From assembly GCA_040751955.1 (NCBI GenBank), contig JBFMFY010000012.1:8315-72314 (forward strand): a DNA stretch of 64,000 bases. Reading direction: 5' to 3'. The notes beneath the pieces were generated by a model that ran no database searches, was not told where the DNA came from, and saw nothing but the letters and a program-made list of their open reading frames with translations. Source of the stretch: SpSt-333 sp040751955. Its GTDB lineage: Bacteria > Bacteroidota > Ignavibacteria > UBA10030 > UBA8401. The position numbers and the translations under genes are program-made. How positions within the stretch are numbered: position 1 is the first letter of the stretch; every line of letters begins with the position of its first letter. This document shows, in pieces, positions 1 through 9,105 of the stretch.

Positions 1-864
1 ATTGACAAAGAATTGTTCAGACAGAAACTTCCGTGGGAGCAGTTGCTGTATGAAGGGATCATGGATGGGCTCGGATATTCGAACAACCGCGAGGGAATGA
101 GATCGCTGGCGGAGAATGTTTCGATCCTTCAATGGAAAAATCTTTCATCTGCGCGTGAACTTTCCTCGGCTGAAATTCAATCGGTACTGTTCAAAGCGTC
201 GGGACTCCTTCCCGGCGTCAATGATCTATCGGATCAGCAATCGAAAGTGTATGTTCACCAATTGCAAGCATTATGGAAAGAACTGCCGGTGCAGATTCCT
301 CTGATGGCGGTTCACTCATCCGTTTGGAATTTTTCTCCTACCCGCCCCTCTAACTTCCCGACGATACGGATCGCTGCGGCTGGAGTTTTGCTTCACAAGA
401 TTCTTCACCAATCGCTCTTCAAATCACTCGTCACGCTTATTGGTGGAAAATATTCTTCCGCACACTCGAAGATCGAGCAGATTCTGAATCTATTCGATGC
501 CGGAGACGATCCTTTCTGGAATTACCATTATTCATTTACCGAAGCGACACATCAAAAACATACGCTGCTCGGCGAGTCGCGAAAGTTCGATATCTTCATC
601 AACACGATCGTGCCGTTCATCTGTTTGTATGCGAAAGTGTTCGGGAAGAACGATCTTGCGGAACATTGCCTGAATCTTGCTGTGGAACTCCCGCTGCTGG
701 AAGACAATTCCATCCTCCGCACGATGAACAAACATCTTGTGAAAGGAAAAATAAAGATCGAATTTGCATTTCAGCAGCAGGGATTGATACAGTTGAATAA
801 AAAGTACTGTGTAGGTGAGAAATGCTTGGAATGTAATGTTGGAAAGAAGGTTTTCGTTTCATGA
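1..864 (+). CDS. DUF2851 family protein, 5' truncated by window edge
   Basis: The frame is open from the first base (I-D-K-E-L-F...), so the true start lies outside the window. The visible 287 residues resemble the C-terminal part of the DUF2851 family, which is widespread in Bacteroidota and Chlorobi and has no established function. Recognisable stretches are 'LPWEQLLYEGIMDGLGYSNN' near the start and a Cys-containing tail (KYCVGEKCLEC). The CxxxxCxxC arrangement at the end could bind a metal, but this is inference. The stop codon overlaps the next start by four bases (ATGA at 861-864), so the two genes are probably translationally coupled. Confidence 0.75.
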   Translation: MDKELFRQKLPWEQLLYEGIMDGLGYSNNREGMRSLAENVSILQWKNLSSARELSSAEIQSVLFKASGLLPGVNDLSDQQSKVYVHQLQALWKELPVQIPLMAVHSSVWNFSPTRPSNFPTIRIAAAGVLLHKILHQSLFKSLVTLIGGKYSSAHSKIEQILNLFDAGDDPFWNYHYSFTEATHQKHTLLGESRKFDIFINTIVPFICLYAKVFGKNDLAEHCLNLAVELPLLEDNSILRTMNKHLVKGKIKIEFAFQQQGLIQLNKKYCVGEKCLECNVGKKVFVS

Positions 865-1166
865 ACTGGCTCCTTCAAATAGAAACCGAACTCAAGCGTC
901 TCCAACCGGACCAAAATCCCGGACGCACGCGCACCATCGCGCGGCGCATTGCGGGCATCGCACTCAAAGAATTTTTTCATTCATCTTCTGAAGATTTTGT
1001 TCAATTGCTGCATCAGGCAGAAGAAAATGTTTCACTCCCTAAGGAAGTCCGCTCTGCTTCCAGCCGCCTTGCCGCACGGCTCGATGCACATTTCAATTCT
1101 CCCTCCGTCGATCCGATCAGTGATGCGATTATCATCGTTGAGTTTGTGAAAAACAATTACCAATGA
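861..1166 (+). CDS. small hypothetical protein downstream of DUF2851 gene
   Basis: This is a 101-residue protein with no signal peptide or membrane segment. It looks helical and rich in charged residues (N-terminal MNWLLQIETELKRLQ, then an Arg-rich segment RTRTIARRIAGIA). I do not recognise a family. Its start overlaps the stop of the DUF2851 gene by four bases, which argues that it is a real co-translated gene rather than a chance reading frame. A cytoplasmic partner of the DUF2851 protein is a guess only. Confidence 0.6.
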   Translation: MNWLLQIETELKRLQPDQNPGRTRTIARRIAGIALKEFFHSSSEDFVQLLHQAEENVSLPKEVRSASSRLAARLDAHFNSPSVDPISDAIIIVEFVKNNYQ

Positions 1167-1180
1167 ACAATTAAAAATTT

Positions 1181-1203
1181 ACAATGTCGTATTATGACAT
1201 TGT
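1181..1203. repeat. short inverted repeat between genes
   Basis: ACAATGTC and GACATTGT form a perfect 8-bp inverted repeat with a 7-base spacer, just after the 101-residue gene. No T-run follows, so it is a weak terminator candidate at best; it could also be an operator for the next gene. Confidence 0.3.
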
Positions 1204-1256
1204 CCACGGTTCATCGTTAATTTTTCATTAGGGCATTTTTTCCGTACATTTCTACA

Positions 1257-2213
1257 GTGAATACTCAAAAACAATATCCGAAGGATGCTTCGCATCGCGT
1301 TTTGCTCTTCTACAAGTTCGTGCCAATCCATGGGTACGCGCTCTTTGCGCAGCACCATCATCATCTGTGTTACCTGCTGGGATTGAAAGGAAGAGTCCTC
1401 ATTGCGCCGGAAGGGATCAACGGCACGCTCTCCGGCACCGTCGAACAAACCGACTGTTACATGACGACGCTGCAGATGGATGACCGATTTACCGATATGT
1501 GGTTCAAGATTGACGAAGTTGAGAAGCATGTCTTTGATAAATTATTCGTTCGTACAAAAGAAGAATTGGTAACATTCAAGGTTGGTGAGAACGGGAACCC
1601 GATGAAGCAGACGGGAAAGCATCTGTCGGCGGAAGAATGGCATGACGCGATGCAGCGGGATGATGTCCTTATTATCGACGGGCGCACCGATTATGAATAC
1701 GACCTTGGGCATTTCAGAAATGCAATCCGTCCGCCGGTGAAATCGTTCAGAGATTTTCCGCAATGGATCAGAGAGAATCTTTCACACTACAAAGACAAAA
1801 CGATCCTCACATATTGCACGGGCGGTGTGCGATGCGAGAAACTGACGGCGTTCATGATGAGCGAAGGATTTGAAAACGTCGCACAATTGAACGGGGGCAT
1901 CGTATCGTACGGAAAGGATCCGACTGTACAAGGAAGGTTGTGGGAAGGATTGTGCTATGTATTCGACAAGCGGATCGCCGTACCAATCAACCGCGCGGAG
2001 AACTACATTCCTGTTTCCACATGCATCTGCTGCGGCAAACCGTGCGACCGGTATGTTAACTGCGCCAATCTCGACTGCCACAAACAGCATTTTCAATGTG
2101 AAGAGTGCGAGCAAAACACATTGCGTTCGTGCAGTGAGGCATGCAAGACTGCACCGCGGCATGAATACGTGTTTGTCGGAAATTCAAAATCACAAGCACC
2201 AAATTTCAAATAA
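1257..2213 (+). CDS. trhO: tRNA uridine(34) hydroxylase, rhodanese family (TrhO/YceA type)
   Basis: The family performs oxygen-dependent hydroxylation of U34 to 5-hydroxyuridine in tRNA, an early step to wobble modifications. The protein has 318 residues, usual for the family. An N-terminal UPF0176-type ferredoxin-like domain (about 10-105, with the conserved 'GRVLIAPEGINGTLSG') is followed by a rhodanese domain (about 125-225) with the catalytic loop TYCTGGVRCEK; the first Cys (about 187) is the expected active residue. A Cys-rich C-terminal part (CICCGKPC, CANLDC, CEEC, CSEAC) probably binds zinc and is a normal feature of this family. Translation appears to start at GTG 1257; no strong ribosome site is visible. 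Confidence 0.92.
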   Translation: MNTQKQYPKDASHRVLLFYKFVPIHGYALFAQHHHHLCYLLGLKGRVLIAPEGINGTLSGTVEQTDCYMTTLQMDDRFTDMWFKIDEVEKHVFDKLFVRTKEELVTFKVGENGNPMKQTGKHLSAEEWHDAMQRDDVLIIDGRTDYEYDLGHFRNAIRPPVKSFRDFPQWIRENLSHYKDKTILTYCTGGVRCEKLTAFMMSEGFENVAQLNGGIVSYGKDPTVQGRLWEGLCYVFDKRIAVPINRAENYIPVSTCICCGKPCDRYVNCANLDCHKQHFQCEECEQNTLRSCSEACKTAPRHEYVFVGNSKSQAPNFK

Positions 2214-2280
2214 ACTCCAATATCCTCACACAAAAACTCAAACGCTTGTGCATTGAGATTTGAGGATTCTTTAGGGTTCG

Positions 2281-3915
2281 TCATTTGGAATTTGGAATTT
2301 CCAATGACTTCTTCCTCACCACTCCGAACTCATCTCCCGGATTCCAGTACGGCATTTCGATGATGTTCGCAACACGCCACGCGATCCGAAGAACAATCTC
2401 CGCCTGCTGCAGCGCGCCGTGATAGTTCCAATCATCGTACATCTCATCGCTCGGTTGGTGATAATTTTTTGCTCCCCGCTCGCGCATCATCCTCACAACG
2501 GCGGTATCAACACCGACCACATCTCTCCCGCTCCCCATCGACATGGCGGGAATGCCGACCTTTGCAAAACTGAAATGATCGCTCCGGTAAAATCCTCCTT
2601 GTTCCGGCGCGGGATCGTTCCTCACTGTCAATCCCATTTCTTTTGCAACAAGTGCAAGATCGCTGCCGAGTGAGGAACGGTCGCTCCCTTGAAAGAAAAT
2701 ATCTTTCGTCGGTCCGATAGTATTGATGACATCGGTGTTGATATTCGCGGCGATCTGTCGAGCGGGAACAGTCGGATTGTTCGCAAAATATTTTGAGCCA
2801 AGCAATCCCTGTTCTTCAGCGGCGACAGCGGCAAACAAGAGCGAGCGCTTCGGTTTTTCTTTCAGCGATGCGAATGCTTCCGCAAACGTCTGCATCAACG
2901 CCGTGCCGGATGCATTGTCGAGCGCACCATTGTAGATCGAATCGCCGTTGACCGGAATGCCGATGCCGAAATGATCGAAGTGCGCGCTGAAGACGAGATA
3001 CTGATCTTTCAACACGGGATCACTTCCTTCCACTTTCCCGATAATATTATTCGTCTGTAATCGCTTGACGGACAATTTCATCGCTGTCGAGAGCGTAATG
3101 CCGAGCGGAATTGGTTTGAATGTTTTCTCTTCTGCCAGTTTCATCAGCGAGTCGAGCGAAAAGCCGGCAAGTTGAAAATATTTTCTCGTTGCGTCTTCAG
3201 TCGTCCATGCTTTCAACCGCAATACCGGTGTTGTCGATTTCTCTTCAAGATCGAACATCTCCCTGCTCCATGAATTCCGAATCACTTCATACCGATACCC
3301 GGCGGACGGTGTCGTGTGAATGACAATAGCGCCGAGCGCTCCTTTCTCCGCCGCAATCTCGTACTTGTACGTCCACCTGCCGTAATACGTCCTTCCTTTT
3401 CCTGCAAAGAATTTCGGATCGTCAGACGACGGATCGTTATTCATCATCACGATAATCTTCCCGCGTATATCGGCATCCTTGTAATCGTCCCACCCTTGCT
3501 CGGGCGCCACGATGCCGTAGCCGACGAACACCATCTCAGCATTATTCACCGTAATCGCGGGGTCATAGATGCCGGTGGCGGCAACAAAATCTGTTGAGTA
3601 TGCAAGGGAGAGCTTTTCTTTTCCTTTTGCAATTGCAAGCACAGACTTCGGATCGACAGTGACGCCGACCATCGGCACTTTTTGCAGGAATGTTCCATTC
3701 TCACCAGCCGGTTGCAATCCCAATTTTTTGAATTGCGAAACGATGTATTCTGTGGCTTTTCTGTCTCCGTTAGACGCGGGACCGCGCCCTTCCAGCGAAT
3801 CATGCGAAAGAACCGCAATGTGATTCCTCAGTTTTTCCGCGGTTATTGTTGCCATCATTCCTTCGGGAAGGGCGAATTGAAGAGCCAACAAGGGAAGCGT
3901 TAGTATAGTGATCAT
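2281..3915 (-). CDS. secreted M28 family zinc metallopeptidase with PA domain
   Basis: Predicted secreted aminopeptidase/glutamate-carboxypeptidase-like enzyme of 544 residues. A short hydrophobic N-terminus (MITILTLPLLALQFALP) acts as a signal peptide. Residues about 125-235 look like a protease-associated (PA) insert, and the M28 catalytic domain follows with the metal ligands visible: AHFDHFG (about 311), NGALDN (Asp about 333), AAEEQGLLG (Glu pair about 367), NINTD (about 395) and RSDHFSF. All ligands are present, so it should be active. It is transcribed divergently from the Rieske pair. The last residues (IPNSK) are encoded by a short repeat also found at 42671-42703. Confidence 0.9.
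   Translation of the reverse strand: MITILTLPLLALQFALPEGMMATITAEKLRNHIAVLSHDSLEGRGPASNGDRKATEYIVSQFKKLGLQPAGENGTFLQKVPMVGVTVDPKSVLAIAKGKEKLSLAYSTDFVAATGIYDPAITVNNAEMVFVGYGIVAPEQGWDDYKDADIRGKIIVMMNNDPSSDDPKFFAGKGRTYYGRWTYKYEIAAEKGALGAIVIHTTPSAGYRYEVIRNSWSREMFDLEEKSTTPVLRLKAWTTEDATRKYFQLAGFSLDSLMKLAEEKTFKPIPLGITLSTAMKLSVKRLQTNNIIGKVEGSDPVLKDQYLVFSAHFDHFGIGIPVNGDSIYNGALDNASGTALMQTFAEAFASLKEKPKRSLLFAAVAAEEQGLLGSKYFANNPTVPARQIAANINTDVINTIGPTKDIFFQGSDRSSLGSDLALVAKEMGLTVRNDPAPEQGGFYRSDHFSFAKVGIPAMSMGSGRDVVGVDTAVVRMMRERGAKNYHQPSDEMYDDWNYHGALQQAEIVLRIAWRVANIIEMPYWNPGDEFGVVRKKSLEIPNSK
2284..2306. repeat. TTTGGAATT-type short dispersed repeat inside 3' end of M28 gene
   Basis: The segment contains tandem TTTGGAATTTGGAATTT. 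The same unit occurs at 42671-42703 inside the start of the TonB receptor gene. Here it encodes the terminal IPNSK of the peptidase. Confidence 0.55.
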
Positions 3916-4012
3916 AAATTTTTTATCTGCTGGAGAAATATGGTGAACTCTTTTGTTGTATTGATAGTATGAATTTATTTAGTAACTTTCAAAAACAAAG
4001 GAGAGAATCTGT

Positions 4013-4471
4013 ATGGAAGCAGTGCTTAACCGGAAGCGCCGCGAGTTCTTATCAACGGTAACACACGGCGGTGTCTGTTTACTGTGCAGTGCGGGAATCG
4101 TATCACTGCTGACAGGATGCAAGGAGGAAGATAATCCTGTCTCGTTCGATGAACCGGTCATCGACATCAATAAAGAAACTGCACTTCAGAGCGTCGGCGG
4201 CGCAGTTAAAAAAAGGATCTCGTCCGTCAACGGAGGAAATGTCATCATTGTCGTAAGGACGGGCGACGCATCATTCATCGCGCTCTCTGCGATCTGTACG
4301 CATCAAGGTTCCGAGGTCGGATTGCCTGAAAAGAACGTGATCACCTGTCCGAATCACGGTTCGCGGTTCAACGCAACAAACGGCAGTGTTGTCAATGGAC
4401 CCGCAACTTCCCCGCTGCCCACATTCACGGCAACATACGACGCGAATAAAAATACTGTCACAATCGGATAA
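4013..4471 (+). CDS. Tat-exported Rieske [2Fe-2S] lipoprotein 1
   Basis: Small electron-transfer protein of 152 residues. The N-terminus carries a twin-arginine motif (KRREFLST), a hydrophobic stretch, and a lipobox-like LLTGC (Cys36), suggesting folding with the cluster in the cytoplasm, Tat export and lipid anchoring. The Rieske ligands are complete: CTHQG (Cys95, His97) and CPNHGSRF (Cys112, His115). The extra disulphide cysteines of cytochrome bc-type Rieske proteins are missing, so a lower potential, ferredoxin-like protein is likely. The ribosome site AAAGGAG precedes the ATG. The stop touches the start of a paralogue at 4472. No cytochrome b gene is adjacent, so the redox partner is unknown. 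Confidence 0.87.
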   Translation: MEAVLNRKRREFLSTVTHGGVCLLCSAGIVSLLTGCKEEDNPVSFDEPVIDINKETALQSVGGAVKKRISSVNGGNVIIVVRTGDASFIALSAICTHQGSEVGLPEKNVITCPNHGSRFNATNGSVVNGPATSPLPTFTATYDANKNTVTIG

Positions 4472-4918
4472 ATGGAATCTCCATTCAACAAATACCGCCG
4501 GGAGTTTCTTTCATCGTCAGCAAAGACTGGAGTGTGCATTGCCTGCAGCGGAATAATCAGCGTAATGATCTCCGCGTGCGATACGGTTGATGACGGAGAC
4601 CCGGTTATACATCTTACAGAGTATCCCGCATTGCAAAAACCGGGCGGCGCGATCAAGAAACGATACGGCAAGTTAAATAACAGTGAACCGATTCTCATTA
4701 TCCGTCTCTCTGAAAATCAGTTTGCTGCGTATTCTGCGCTGTGTACGCACAAAGGAGTCGAAGTGAAATTGCCGAAAGACGGGGAAATCGTCTGCCCGAA
4801 TCACGGTTCACGATTTAGAGTGGAGAACGGTGAGGTCATCGAAGGAAAGGCGGTTGAACCGCTGCTGAAATTTAAAACATCATTTGATGCACACACAAAT
4901 ATATTAAAAATTGAATGA
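4472..4918 (+). CDS. Tat-exported Rieske [2Fe-2S] lipoprotein 2 (paralogue)
   Basis: This 148-residue protein begins at the base immediately after the stop of the first Rieske gene. It has the same plan: twin arginines (YRREFLSS), hydrophobic core, lipobox-like ISAC (Cys36), then CTHKG (Cys91, His93) and CPNHGSRF (Cys108, His111). The two share domain order and spacing but differ at many positions, so the tandem duplication is old. Like the first copy it lacks the disulphide cysteines of bc1/b6f Rieske proteins. A shared membrane-associated redox role is inferred; nothing nearby identifies the donor or acceptor. Confidence 0.87.
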   Translation: MESPFNKYRREFLSSSAKTGVCIACSGIISVMISACDTVDDGDPVIHLTEYPALQKPGGAIKKRYGKLNNSEPILIIRLSENQFAAYSALCTHKGVEVKLPKDGEIVCPNHGSRFRVENGEVIEGKAVEPLLKFKTSFDAHTNILKIE

Positions 4919-4927
4919 TATTCGTTC

Positions 4928-5581
4928 ATGCAGGTTTCGATCATTCTTTGCACATACAATAGAGCCGGGCTTTTGCCGCGTGCAATTGATTCTGTTTTAC
5001 AACAAACGTACGACGACTGGGAGTTGGTTGTAGTGGATGATGGAAGCAAAGACAAAACGAGAGCACTGATTGATGAATACTCCACCAAAGACGACCGCAT
5101 CTCATATTTTCACCAACTCAACGCCGGATTAGCACACGCGCGCAACACCGGAATGCAGCTTGCCATTGGAGACTACCTCTGCTTCCTCGATTCGGATGAT
5201 GAGTTTGCACCAACACATCTTGAAGAGCGAGTGCAGTATCTGGAACGGTCACGCAATTGGAACGTGGACTTTCTCCACGGAGGCATGAAACTCATCGGTC
5301 CGAAAGAAAAACGATATGTGGTTGATCTGACCGATCCGTCAAAGAAAATCCATTTGAGCAAATGTCACGTCGGCGGCACATTTTTTTTCAGAAGAGATGT
5401 TTTAAAGCGAGTAAAAACATTCAAGCCGATTCCGTTCGGCGAAGATTTTGATTTTTACACGAGGGTAGAGAAATATTTCACTGTCCGAAAAGTCCGCTAT
5501 CCGACATACATCTATCATTTAGAGGCGGAAGATCGGCTGTGCAATGTCTATACGGAGAAGTTGATGGAGGGAAGACGGTAG
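4928..5581 (+). CDS. family 2 glycosyltransferase
   Basis: A 217-residue GT-A fold enzyme that should transfer a sugar from a nucleotide donor. Typical features are seen in order: VSIILCTYNRAGLLPRAI at the N-terminus, VVDDGSKDKT, the ARNTGMQLAIGDY segment, and the metal-binding LDSDDE (DXD type). It ends shortly after the acceptor region (GGTFFFRRDV, GEDFDFYTRV), so it is a compact soluble GT2. It starts nine bases after the second Rieske stop and may be in the same transcript, although the functions are not obviously linked. The acceptor cannot be told from sequence. Confidence 0.88.
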   Translation: MQVSIILCTYNRAGLLPRAIDSVLQQTYDDWELVVVDDGSKDKTRALIDEYSTKDDRISYFHQLNAGLAHARNTGMQLAIGDYLCFLDSDDEFAPTHLEERVQYLERSRNWNVDFLHGGMKLIGPKEKRYVVDLTDPSKKIHLSKCHVGGTFFFRRDVLKRVKTFKPIPFGEDFDFYTRVEKYFTVRKVRYPTYIYHLEAEDRLCNVYTEKLMEGRR

Positions 5582-5611
5582 GACATCATTAATGCCTTCC
5601 CGCTGCAAGAT

Positions 5612-6715
5612 TTACTTCTTCAATTCTTTTCTGATCTGGCTTTCGAGTTTGAAATGTTCGTCGGCGGGAATGCCGAGTTTGTCGCGGAGTGATTGGAGAA
5701 AATCGGATTCTTCGGGTGTAACAAGTCCGTCCGACCAGACGCTGCGGAGTGCGCCGACATACGCTTCGCTCTTCGTGCTTTTTTCAATTTCGGCAAATTT
5801 CTGATCGGACAGTTCAATAGCATTTTTCAATACTTCCAGCAACTGGCGTTCATCGTTCGAGATCGTACCGTCTTTCCATGCTTTCTGGAACATCGTGCGA
5901 AGAATCGCCTCGCCCTGCGCTTTCATTGCCGCGGGAGACGCCGATGCTTTGGATGCTTCAAGTTCTTTTTGCAGCGTTGCAATCTGTGCAAGACTTTCCG
6001 CTTTGGCGATTTCACGGGCGCTCTCAAGTTCTTTCTGGTGTTTCGCTTTAAGTGTTTCTAATTCTTTTTTGTGAGCATCGGCATCTTTGTGATCTGCTTT
6101 ACTGGCGTTATGTTTGATGTCGGTCAGTTGCTGCTGCAATGCAACGATCTGCCCGTTGAGTGTCTTTTCGGTAGATTCTTTCAACGCCTGCGCCTCTTTC
6201 ACCTGCATTGTCAGCTGAGCGACTTCGCGCTGCAGTTTCGCCTGTATAGCGGAAAATTCCTGCCGCAATGATTCGATACGTGCAGAAGAATCATCTTTAC
6301 CCCCCGCAGCCGGTTTTACCTCCTGCTTTACCGGCTCTGCTTTCTTTTCTTCCGCCTTCTTTTCCTCCGGCTTTTTCTCTTCAGGCTTCTTCTCTTCGGA
6401 TTTTTTTTCTTCCTGCTTTTTTTCTTCTTTTGCCGGTTCCTGTTTTTTCTCCTCCTTCGGCGGCTCACCTGTTTTCTTCTGATCCTCAGAAAGTTTTTTA
6501 ACTTTTTCCTCTTCCGCTTTCTTCTTCTCTTCGGCAATAGATGCGTTAATGCGATCCTTGTACGCCAGAGCGTACATATTGTTCGGTTCAATGGCAAGCG
6601 CTTTCCCCACCTCGTCGAGCGCTTTGTTCCATTCAGCGGATTTGATATGCTTGTCGGCGTTCTTCAGCAGTTCGCCGATCATCTTTTTTTGCGAATCTTT
6701 ATCTGGAACTGGCAT
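5612..6715 (-). CDS. TPR plus Lys/Glu-repeat and coiled-coil protein with TerB-like tail
   Basis: A 367-residue cytoplasmic protein with three parts. Residues about 10-60 look like one TPR pair (NADKHIKSAEWNKALDEVGK). Residues about 65-135 are a low-complexity linker made of EEKKP/EEKKA/EEKKS pentamers. Residues about 145-255 are a predicted coiled coil with heptad-like Leu/Ala spacing. The C-terminus (about 265-355) contains two similar helix-loop units, 'KAWKDGTISNDERQLLEVL' and 'RSVWSDGLVTPEESDFLQSL', resembling TerB/EF-hand-like acidic loops. I do not know its function. It is convergent with the GT2 gene. Confidence 0.7.
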   Translation of the reverse strand: MPVPDKDSQKKMIGELLKNADKHIKSAEWNKALDEVGKALAIEPNNMYALAYKDRINASIAEEKKKAEEEKVKKLSEDQKKTGEPPKEEKKQEPAKEEKKQEEKKSEEKKPEEKKPEEKKAEEKKAEPVKQEVKPAAGGKDDSSARIESLRQEFSAIQAKLQREVAQLTMQVKEAQALKESTEKTLNGQIVALQQQLTDIKHNASKADHKDADAHKKELETLKAKHQKELESAREIAKAESLAQIATLQKELEASKASASPAAMKAQGEAILRTMFQKAWKDGTISNDERQLLEVLKNAIELSDQKFAEIEKSTKSEAYVGALRSVWSDGLVTPEESDFLQSLRDKLGIPADEHFKLESQIRKELKK

Positions 6716-6904
6716 GAATAATTATTCTTTCTATCGCATTAATATACCCAACAAGTGTTGGAATATCAATCTTTTATATCGCAATGGACCTACTCTGTCG
6801 GGTAATTTCGCCACAGAACGGGATTATTTCACGTTAGAATATTTTAAAGATAGAAACGCCGGAAACTTTCCCCGGCGTTCATACAGTTCTACACGTATTG
6901 AATT

Positions 6905-9028
6905 CTACTTTACGCCGATTTCTTTCAGCAAGAATTCTGCACTCCCCACTTTCTCGACATTCCAGAGCACGTATCGAATATCCACACCGATCGACCGGCT
7001 GTAACTTTCATTCCATGCATAGTCGTTGATCGTCGCTTCGAATGCGCGATCGAAATTCACGCCAACCAGTTCTCCTTTTGCGTTCAACACAGGACTTCCG
7101 GAATTTCCTCCCGTCGTATCCATATCATAGAGGATAGCGACAGGCAGATCGTTCAGCTTCGGATGCTTGTATCGCCCGAATTCTTTTTTCCGATACAATT
7201 CCCTGATTCGTTGCGGCGTGTTATACTCTTCTTCATCGCGTGTTTTTTCGATCACTCCTTTTAAAGTGCTGATCGGAGAATAATACACGGCATCTGCCGG
7301 GCTGTACCCGCGGATAGTTCCAAATGTCAACCGCAATGTGGAATTTGCGTCGGGAATAAAATCCTTTTTTTTCCACTCCTGTTTTACATCAACGAGTTTT
7401 CCCATTAATCGGTTCAACTCGCCCGTGCGTTTGCGACTCACGGAATTCTGCATCTCCAAATCATCGGCGAGCATGAACAGGAAATTGAGGAGCGGATCGT
7501 TGAGATTCTTCAACTGCTCCGGAGTCATTTCCATTGCACGGTTCAGGAACAAAGTATCGGCGAGATGAGTGTGTGCGAATGCAGAATCGATAAATTTTTC
7601 GACCGAAATTGTACCGATCAATGTCTTCACTGCCGGTATCTGTTGATCTTCGGGAAGTCGCGCTCCGTCCGTAAGAATCTCTTTCAAAAATAATTTGTCA
7701 AGCGGCAGATAAAAACTGCGCAAAACGGACCGCTGCTGCTGGCGTATTTGCGGAATATTTTTCTCGGTGTACATCGATTGGCGCTCCGTATCGGGCTTTT
7801 GTCGTTCTTCAACAAATTTGATTAACATATTCCCGATCGTCAACAACGATGAACTGCCGACAATACTGCCGAGGATGTTGCTCCGCTGCGCATCGCTTCG
7901 CATTTCATTATAGACTGCTTTGATCTCCGACAGCACGGTTCCATATTTTGTCTTTCTGTTACTGTCCGAATCAATAAATGCCTGCAATTCCGATTCTTCT
8001 TTTTGTTTGTTCTGCACGAGAGGAATGTTTCTGAATCCCTTCAATTTACCTCTGTAGTTTTTTTCCACATTGGCAAGAGATTTCATGCGTGCTGCGAGTG
8101 TAAGATAGACTTCTTTATTCTCTTTTCCTGCCTCTTCCATCTGCGTAATCATCCATGCGTTCCTCTGTTGAATGTACGGCAGACGAAAATCATGCTCATA
8201 TTCCAGATAGTACGACGTTTGATGACGAAACGTCCGTCCCGGATAGCCGAGAATAAAGACAAGATCGTTTTCATCAACGCCGTTTGGATTGACACGGAAA
8301 TAATTCTTCGGTTTGAACGGTACATTCTCCGGCGAATACTCTGCAGGATTTCCGTCCTTCCCCACGTACGCACGGATGAATGAAAAATCTCCCGTATGAC
8401 GGGGCCACATCCAGTTATCCTCCTCGCCGCCAAATTCGCCAACGGCACGAGGTGGAACATAGACGAGCCGCACATCTTTGATCGTTTTATAAACAAAGAG
8501 AACGTACGTTTTGCCTGCAAACATCTCAGCAACCGATGCGGTAATCCCTTTCTGTTTCTTCTCTGCCTCGGCAACCAGCGCGCGGGAATTTTTTTCCATG
8601 ATCTTCGACCGATCGATTGGATTGGTCGTGTCAGATATTCCCGTAAGGATTTCTTTTGAAACATCGCGGTACGAATCAACAATGCGCACGGTGATGATCT
8701 TCGACGGAATTTCTTCTTCCCGCGTTCGGGCAACGAAACCGTTCGTCACATAATCGTTTGCGACACTGCTTGCCTGCTGCACAGCACCAAAGACGACGTG
8801 ATGATTGGTAATAATCAATCCGTCCGGCGAAATGAACGAACCGCTCGCCCCGCCGACATTCACACTTGCATCCACAAGACTGACGCCGTTTGGATTGTAG
8901 ATATCCTTCCATGTGATTTTGAATCCTTTTGCTTTCAGATTGATCTTGTGGATTTCGGAGAGCGGATACATTCCTTCTTCCGAATAAAGCGCGGAAAAAA
9001 GAGACACAAAGAGCAAAAACTTTTTCAT
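6905..9028 (-). CDS. S46 family dipeptidyl-peptidase (DPP7/DPP11-like)
   Basis: A 707-residue secreted serine peptidase that removes dipeptides from peptide N-termini, a family typical of peptide-using Bacteroidota. The N-terminus MKKFLLFVSLFSALYS is a signal peptide. The trypsin-like catalytic residues are visible: His in LIITNHHVVF (about 76) and Ser in TTGGNSGSPVL near the C-terminus, with the C-terminal SVDIRY-like stretch (here IGVDIRYVLWNVEKVG) seen in the family. Length matches the family (about 700-720). The exact P1 preference (hydrophobic versus acidic) was not assigned. It is likely periplasmic and monocistronic. Confidence 0.93.
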   Translation of the reverse strand: MKKFLLFVSLFSALYSEEGMYPLSEIHKINLKAKGFKITWKDIYNPNGVSLVDASVNVGGASGSFISPDGLIITNHHVVFGAVQQASSVANDYVTNGFVARTREEEIPSKIITVRIVDSYRDVSKEILTGISDTTNPIDRSKIMEKNSRALVAEAEKKQKGITASVAEMFAGKTYVLFVYKTIKDVRLVYVPPRAVGEFGGEEDNWMWPRHTGDFSFIRAYVGKDGNPAEYSPENVPFKPKNYFRVNPNGVDENDLVFILGYPGRTFRHQTSYYLEYEHDFRLPYIQQRNAWMITQMEEAGKENKEVYLTLAARMKSLANVEKNYRGKLKGFRNIPLVQNKQKEESELQAFIDSDSNRKTKYGTVLSEIKAVYNEMRSDAQRSNILGSIVGSSSLLTIGNMLIKFVEERQKPDTERQSMYTEKNIPQIRQQQRSVLRSFYLPLDKLFLKEILTDGARLPEDQQIPAVKTLIGTISVEKFIDSAFAHTHLADTLFLNRAMEMTPEQLKNLNDPLLNFLFMLADDLEMQNSVSRKRTGELNRLMGKLVDVKQEWKKKDFIPDANSTLRLTFGTIRGYSPADAVYYSPISTLKGVIEKTRDEEEYNTPQRIRELYRKKEFGRYKHPKLNDLPVAILYDMDTTGGNSGSPVLNAKGELVGVNFDRAFEATINDYAWNESYSRSIGVDIRYVLWNVEKVGSAEFLLKEIGVK

Positions 9029-9105
9029 AAATTTTCCCTATTTTTTCTATAGAGAAAGATAGCGATTGTTCGGAAGAAAAAGCAAAAAGAAAATAGTGTG
9101 ATGCG

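Noticed and set aside
6328..6597. Arg/Lys-rich 89-residue frame opposite in phase to the Lys/Glu repeat gene
   Set aside because: It is the out-of-frame translation of the repetitive EEKK codons, not a gene.
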